NCBI RefSeq assembly: GCF_001889265.1
Contig: NZ_CP018151.1
Location: 620,001-684,000, forward strand
Direction of reading: 5' to 3'
Source: Microbacterium sp. 1.5R
GTDB lineage: Bacteria > Actinomycetota > Actinomycetes > Actinomycetales > Microbacteriaceae
DNA length: 64,000 nt
The notes under the pieces were generated by a model. The model worked only from the letters and a program-made list of their open reading frames with translations. It had not been told where the DNA came from and did not search any database. Positions within the stretch are counted from its first letter, which is position 1. Each line of letters starts with the position of its first letter. The position numbers were made by a program, and so were the translations under genes. Positions 59,916 through 64,000 of the stretch are shown here, piece after piece.

Positions 59916-62468
59916 TCAGCGCGCGGCGCGGTTCTTGGTGTGCTTCGTGGGCACGGCCGCCCACGGGTCCTCCGGCCAAGGATGCCTCGGGTAGCGCCCT
60001 CGCATCTCCGCGCGAACCTGGGCGTAGGGGCCCGACCAGAACGAGGCGAGGTCGTCGGTGACCGCGAGAGGGCGCCCCGCGGGCGACAGCAGATGGAACA
60101 GCACCGGCACGCGTCCGTCGACCAGTCGAGGGGTCTCGGCCCAGCCGAAGCACTCCTGCAGCTTCACAGCGACGACCGGGGGTGCCGAGGTGTCGTCCGG
60201 GTCGGGGTAGGTGATGCGGATACGGGATCCGCTCGGCACCGCGAGGCGCTCGGGTGCGAGCTCGTCGAGGCGCGCCGCCTCGGGCCAGGGCAGCAGTCGA
60301 CGCAGAGCCGAGGACAGATCCACTCGCGCTGCGGGGGTGCCGCCCGCCAGGGTGTCGAGCTCGGGAGCGAGCCAGTCATCGAGAGTGCCGAGCAGCCCGG
60401 CATCCGACACGTCGGGCCACGGGCCGCCGAGCTCTCGCCGCAGCAGGGCCAATCGGCGTCGGAACGCGGTCGCGGCATCCGACCAGGCGAACATGCCGAG
60501 CCCGTCGCGCAGGATCGCGCGGCGCACGGCATCCCGCCCCTCTCGAGCAGAGGGGCGCACGGGCGAGGACGAACGCAGGATCGCACCGACGCGGCGCTCA
60601 CGGCGCGCCTGCACGCGACCTCCCGTGAACTCCGCCTCGACTCGGTCGGTCAGCAGGTGGCTCGCAGCGCGTTCCATCTGGGCTTCCGTGAGCACAGCCG
60701 CGGATCGGATGATCGCGCCTGACCCGGCCGCCACTCGCGCCGTGGCCCGCGCGACGTCGGCGACCGCGAGCCACTCGACTGCGGCGAGCGGGCCGGTGAC
60801 TCCGGCACGGGTTCCGGATGCCAGGAGGAAGACCGCTCCGTCGGCGGTGCGCTCGACGCGATGCGCGATCCGGTCGGGGAACGCGAGTGCGATCACGAGT
60901 CCGATGCCGTCGTGATCCGATCGCACGTCCCGCGCCGGAGCGACCATGCGCTCGAGGCGGTTCGCGTCGTCACGCCAGCGGCGAGCGTCCGGTGTCCGTC
61001 CGCCGCGCAGGGTGATGAGCGCCTGTGAGACGTCGGCCTCGGCGATGCGCAGGTCGCCGCCGAGCACGGCGACGACCTCTGCGGCGAGACGGCTGCCGAC
61101 GACCGGGCCGCCGTCACGGAGAGCGCGGGCGAGCCGGGGGTCGGCGGGGATCCGGGCGAGAGCTCGACCCTCGGCCGTGGCGCGGCCCTCGTCGTCGATC
61201 GCGCCGAGACCGCGTAGCACAGAGACGGCATCGGCTAGGTTGTCTCGGGGCGGCGGGTCGATCATGCGCAGGCCTTCTGCACCCGGGGCACCCCAGCAGG
61301 CGAGCAGCAGGGCGGCATCCGCGAGGTCGGTCACCGCGATCTCGGGTGCCGGGCGGGCCGGGGCGGCCGCATAGGTGCGTTCGTCGACGCAGCGGATGAC
61401 GACGCCCGGTCCCTGGCGCGTGGCGCGACCGGCGCGCTGCACGCATGACGAGCGCGACGCGGCAGTCGTGACCAGACCCGTCATGCCGCGCGCGGCATCA
61501 CGCTGCGGATGCCGCGACAGACAGCTGTCGACGACGAGGCGCACTCCGGGCACGGTGAGCGACGACTCCGCGAGCGAAGTCGTCACGATGATGCGCGGAG
61601 GCTCATCCGGTCGACGCCCGCGGATCACGGCATCCTGCTCCGCCGCGGGGATCCGACCGTGCAGCTCTCGCACGTCGAACGCCGCGCTCGCATCGCGGAT
61701 GCGGCGGCTGATCTCCGACACCTCCCGCGCGCCCGGGGCGAACACCAGCACATCCGCCAGAGGGTTCTCGCGGACCAGCTCGAGTGCGGCCGCTGTCGTC
61801 GTGCGTGCGACGTGGTCGAGGAAGCCCCAGGTGACACCGCGCTCATCGAGGCGCGGCGTCGGGCTGGGAGCCCAGCGCTCGGTGAGAGGGAACGCCGGCA
61901 CGCCGTGGTCGACGATCGGTGCGGGCTGGTCGTCGGTGCCGAGGACGGAGGCGATGCGCGCGGCATCCAGCGTCGCCGACATGGTGACGACCACGAGGTC
62001 GTCGCGCAGCTCGCGGACCTCCGAGAGCAGGCCGATCAGCAGGTCGGTCTCGAGTGCGCGCTCGTGCACCTCATCGAGGATGACGGCATCCACACCGTCG
62101 AGGCCGGGGTCGTCGATCATGCGACGCAGCAGCACTCCGGCGGTGACGAACTCGATGCGGGTCGCCGCACCTGCCGACCGCTCGCCGCGCACGGTGAAGC
62201 CCACGCGGGTGCCGAGCGCCGAGCCGTCGAGATGAGCGAGGCGGCGGGCTGCGGCGCGAGCCGCGACGCGGCGAGGCTGGGTGACGATCACGCGCCCGGA
62301 CGACCGTGACGCCAGCAGCGGCGGCACGAGAGTGGTCTTGCCCGTGCCGGGTGGGGCGCTCACGACCACTGATCCGCTCCCGTCGAGCGCGGCCCCGAGT
62401 TCGTCCAGCGCGGCCGCGAACGAGAGCCCGGCGCCGATGGCGGCGAGGTCGAAGGCGGCGGCGGTCAT
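59916..62468 (-). CDS. hrpB: ATP-dependent helicase HrpB
   Basis: An 850-residue DExH helicase. It has Walker A APPGTGKTT near residue 39, the box LDEVHERALETD near 130, motif III SAT near 161, motif VI QRAGRATRQGPG near 340, and then the HA2 and HrpB-specific C-terminal domains (RYPRHPWPEDPW near the end). HrpB acts on RNA; its role in Actinobacteria is not well established. An upstream in-frame extension to 63095 is an antisense artefact of the neighbouring flotillin gene. The ATG at 62468 gives the family N-terminus. Confidence 0.9.
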   Translation of the reverse strand: MTAAAFDLAAIGAGLSFAAALDELGAALDGSGSVVVSAPPGTGKTTLVPPLLASRSSGRVIVTQPRRVAARAAARRLAHLDGSALGTRVGFTVRGERSAGAATRIEFVTAGVLLRRMIDDPGLDGVDAVILDEVHERALETDLLIGLLSEVRELRDDLVVVTMSATLDAARIASVLGTDDQPAPIVDHGVPAFPLTERWAPSPTPRLDERGVTWGFLDHVARTTTAAALELVRENPLADVLVFAPGAREVSEISRRIRDASAAFDVRELHGRIPAAEQDAVIRGRRPDEPPRIIVTTSLAESSLTVPGVRLVVDSCLSRHPQRDAARGMTGLVTTAASRSSCVQRAGRATRQGPGVVIRCVDERTYAAAPARPAPEIAVTDLADAALLLACWGAPGAEGLRMIDPPPRDNLADAVSVLRGLGAIDDEGRATAEGRALARIPADPRLARALRDGGPVVGSRLAAEVVAVLGGDLRIAEADVSQALITLRGGRTPDARRWRDDANRLERMVAPARDVRSDHDGIGLVIALAFPDRIAHRVERTADGAVFLLASGTRAGVTGPLAAVEWLAVADVARATARVAAGSGAIIRSAAVLTEAQMERAASHLLTDRVEAEFTGGRVQARRERRVGAILRSSSPVRPSAREGRDAVRRAILRDGLGMFAWSDAATAFRRRLALLRRELGGPWPDVSDAGLLGTLDDWLAPELDTLAGGTPAARVDLSSALRRLLPWPEAARLDELAPERLAVPSGSRIRITYPDPDDTSAPPVVAVKLQECFGWAETPRLVDGRVPVLFHLLSPAGRPLAVTDDLASFWSGPYAQVRAEMRGRYPRHPWPEDPWAAVPTKHTKNRAAR

Positions 62469-62520
62469 TCCCTCAGTCTGCCTGGTCTCCGGAGTCATCG
62501 AGCACGGGTGGCGGAGACGA

Positions 62521-62553
62521 CGGATGCCGCGACCGAATCGGCCGCGGCATCCG
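62521..62553 (-). terminator. 11-bp hairpin after the flotillin-like gene
   Basis: CGGATGCCGCG (62521-62531) and CGCGGCATCCG (62543-62553) pair perfectly. The 11-base loop contains a further CCGA/TCGG stem. It lies 19 bases after the flotillin stop (minus strand) and before hrpB. No U-run. Confidence 0.65.
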
Positions 62554-62571
62554 CTGTGCGCTGTGTGCTGA

Positions 62572-64000
62572 CTACTCCGCTGCGGGAGCCGGAGGTGCCG
62601 GCGGCGGCGGGGTGGTCGGCGCAGACTGGCGGGTCGGCGTCGACGGTGCGGATGCCGCAGCCACGCCTTCGCCGATCCCGCGACCCACGGCCTGGCCCTG
62701 GATGATCGACGCGAGGTCGAGGCCGGTCGCCGCGCTGACGCTGTCGAACACCGACTTGAGTGCCTTCGCGCTGTCGGCGCCGACGACGCTCGACGCGCCG
62801 TCCTCGCCGGAGCCGCCGATGATCGAGACGCTGCCGATCGCGGCGTAGCCCTTCGAGAACTCGGCCATGATCGACGGCAGGGTGTCGAGCACCCGCTGCG
62901 ACAGGAACGCGTCCTGGTTCGAGGCGATGGCCTTCGCCTCTGCCTCGACGGCGGCGGCTCGCGCCTCACCCTCGGCGCGGATGGCGTCTGCTTCGGCGTT
63001 CGCACGCAGTCGGCGGGCCTCGGACTCGGCCTCGGCCTGCGCGCGCAGTGCGTCGGCCTCACCGGTGGCTCGAGCGATCGCGGCTGCGGCCTCACCGTCG
63101 GCCTTGGCCTTGTCGGCCTGCGCCTGCTGCTCGGCGATGCGGGTGCGGGCCTCGGCCTGCTTCACCTGCTCGATCGCGCCCGCCTCCGCCGCACGCTCAC
63201 GCGTGTAGAGCTCGGCCTGTGCCCGGGTCTCTGCCTCATAGCGCTGTGCGTCGGCGACGCGCTTGACGTCGGCGTCGAGCTGGGCCTGGCGGTTCTCCGC
63301 CTGCTGCTGCAGCACGGCCTGCTGAGCCTGCTCGCGGGCGAGGTTCTCGGCCTGCTCGGCCTCGGCGCGAGCCCGACCGATGCCGGCGTTGGCGTTGGCG
63401 GTGTTCGTGTCGAGAGCCGTCTGCTCGACCAGGTTGGCTTCCTGGTTGGCGATGTTCTTCTGGTTGATCGCGCGGTCGGCGTTGGTCTGCGAGATCTCGG
63501 CAGACTGACGCTTCGCCTGGATCTCGGGAGCACCGAGCGACTGGATGTAGCCGACCTTGTCGGTGATGCCCTTGATCTGGAACGAGTCGAGGATCAGACC
63601 CTGCTCGGCGAGCTCCTGCGAGACGTCGGCGGCGATCTGGTCGGAGAACTTCTTGCGCTCGCGCATGAGCTCGACGACAGACAGCGTCGCGACGATTCCA
63701 CGGAGCGCACCTTCGAGCTGCTCAGTGGTGAACTGCTCGATCGCCTTGTCCTGCGAGGCGAAACGCTCGGCGGCGCGGCGCACGAGGATGGGGTCGGAGC
63801 CGATCTTCACGATGGCGACGCCGTCGACGTTGAGGGTGACGCTGTCGAGCGACTGGGCCTCGGCGTTGAGCGACACCTGACGCGAGCGCAGCGAGATGAT
63901 CTCGTGGCGCTGGGTGATCGGGTTGACGAGGGACTTGCCGTTCACGATGACCGTGACGGGCGACTCCGACATCTCGTCTCTGGTCGTGCCGTCGGCCGAG
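62572..64000 (-). CDS. Flotillin-like SPFH-domain membrane-associated protein (N-terminus beyond window)
   Basis: At least 476 residues; the frame stays open to the right edge, so the start and the expected N-terminal membrane segment are missing. The SPFH domain is visible (VTLNVDGVAIVKIG, ERKKFSDQIAADVSQELAEQGLILDSFQIKGI). A long Ala/Glu/Gln-rich coiled coil follows (about 170-350 from the first visible Met at 63972), with EAEAKAIASNQ marking the flotillin type. The tail is proline-rich. Flotillins organise membrane microdomains. A hairpin follows the stop. Confidence 0.88.
   Translation of the reverse strand, partial: SADGTTRDEMSESPVTVIVNGKSLVNPITQRHEIISLRSRQVSLNAEAQSLDSVTLNVDGVAIVKIGSDPILVRRAAERFASQDKAIEQFTTEQLEGALRGIVATLSVVELMRERKKFSDQIAADVSQELAEQGLILDSFQIKGITDKVGYIQSLGAPEIQAKRQSAEISQTNADRAINQKNIANQEANLVEQTALDTNTANANAGIGRARAEAEQAENLAREQAQQAVLQQQAENRQAQLDADVKRVADAQRYEAETRAQAELYTRERAAEAGAIEQVKQAEARTRIAEQQAQADKAKADGEAAAAIARATGEADALRAQAEAESEARRLRANAEADAIRAEGEARAAAVEAEAKAIASNQDAFLSQRVLDTLPSIMAEFSKGYAAIGSVSIIGGSGEDGASSVVGADSAKALKSVFDSVSAATGLDLASIIQGQAVGRGIGEGVAAASAPSTPTRQSAPTTPPPPAPPAPAAE

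Noticed and set aside
62469..63095. N-terminal extension of HrpB by about 209 residues
   Set aside because: It is antisense/overlapping to the flotillin-like gene, Arg/Ser/Pro-rich, and lies before the normal HrpB N-terminus at 62468.

Overview
The window is high-GC DNA from an actinobacterium. Gene content and style point to Microbacteriaceae, probably Microbacterium or a close relative: an RhaI-type L-rhamnose isomerase, an actinobacterial xylose isomerase with a ROK-type XylR, SufS-SufU, many LacI/GntR regulators, and frequent start codons placed 6-7 bases after a TANNNT hexamer (leaderless-type promoters). The genus is an inference from family resemblance. No phage, insertion sequence or CRISPR array was seen, and no gene-free stretch exceeds 300 bases.

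Layout. (1) 1-14330 is an L-rhamnose/glycoside utilisation region. A leftward operon holds rhaM, rhaI, an alpha/beta hydrolase and a bifunctional rhamnulose-1-P aldolase/dehydrogenase cut by the left edge. A rightward sugar ABC importer follows (binding protein, two permeases, a YesL-like membrane protein, a LacI repressor). Both transcription units have recognisable promoters carrying matching LacI-type operators, so they look like one regulon. Between them lie a serine hydrolase, an ABC exporter, a Gfo/Idh/MocA oxidoreductase and a beta-propeller glycosidase. (2) 14534-20727: tRNA-Ser(GCT), a UvrA paralogue, an aldo/keto reductase, a GntR regulator, an epimerase-like protein and a VOC protein. 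(3) 20768-29611: a LacI-controlled divergent sugar-oxidation cluster (two Gfo/Idh/MocA proteins, a cupin, a 2-hydroxyacid dehydrogenase), then xylB-xylA with divergent xylR. (4) 29701-32827: an AraC/GyrI regulator, a stand-alone GyrI-like protein, a DUF1206 membrane protein and a LysE exporter.

(5) 33038-44677 is the most unusual part. A sortase-assembled pilus operon (LPTTG adhesin, LPLTG backbone pilin with an exact WxxxVxVYPK pilin motif, class C sortase) ends in an overlapping gene for a divergent sortase-like protein that keeps a His-Cys-Arg triad. Next come two paralogous proteins that each fuse an ECF sigma factor (sigma2, sigma4), an anti-sigma-type HxxxCxxC zinc finger, a transmembrane helix, a proline-rich stalk and an extracellular Ig-like domain. 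They flank a PucR-type regulator and share a decamer upstream. Each looks like a one-protein route from cell surface to promoter.

(6) 44734-64000 is mostly housekeeping and accessory genes: sufS-sufU, a double GNAT protein, an F420-reductase-like protein, GntR, a coiled-coil membrane peptide next to a secreted HExxH protein, an SDR, tRNA-Arg(ACG), a LysR/flavoprotein pair, L-serine dehydratase, an AAA ATPase, a TetR-controlled ABC exporter with a clear operator, the helicase HrpB, and a flotillin-like protein cut by the right edge.

Several operons carry perfect 12-14 bp hairpins directly after the gene whose product is needed in excess (binding protein, backbone pilin, rhamnose isomerase). 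This suggests that mRNA processing or partial termination sets protein ratios.
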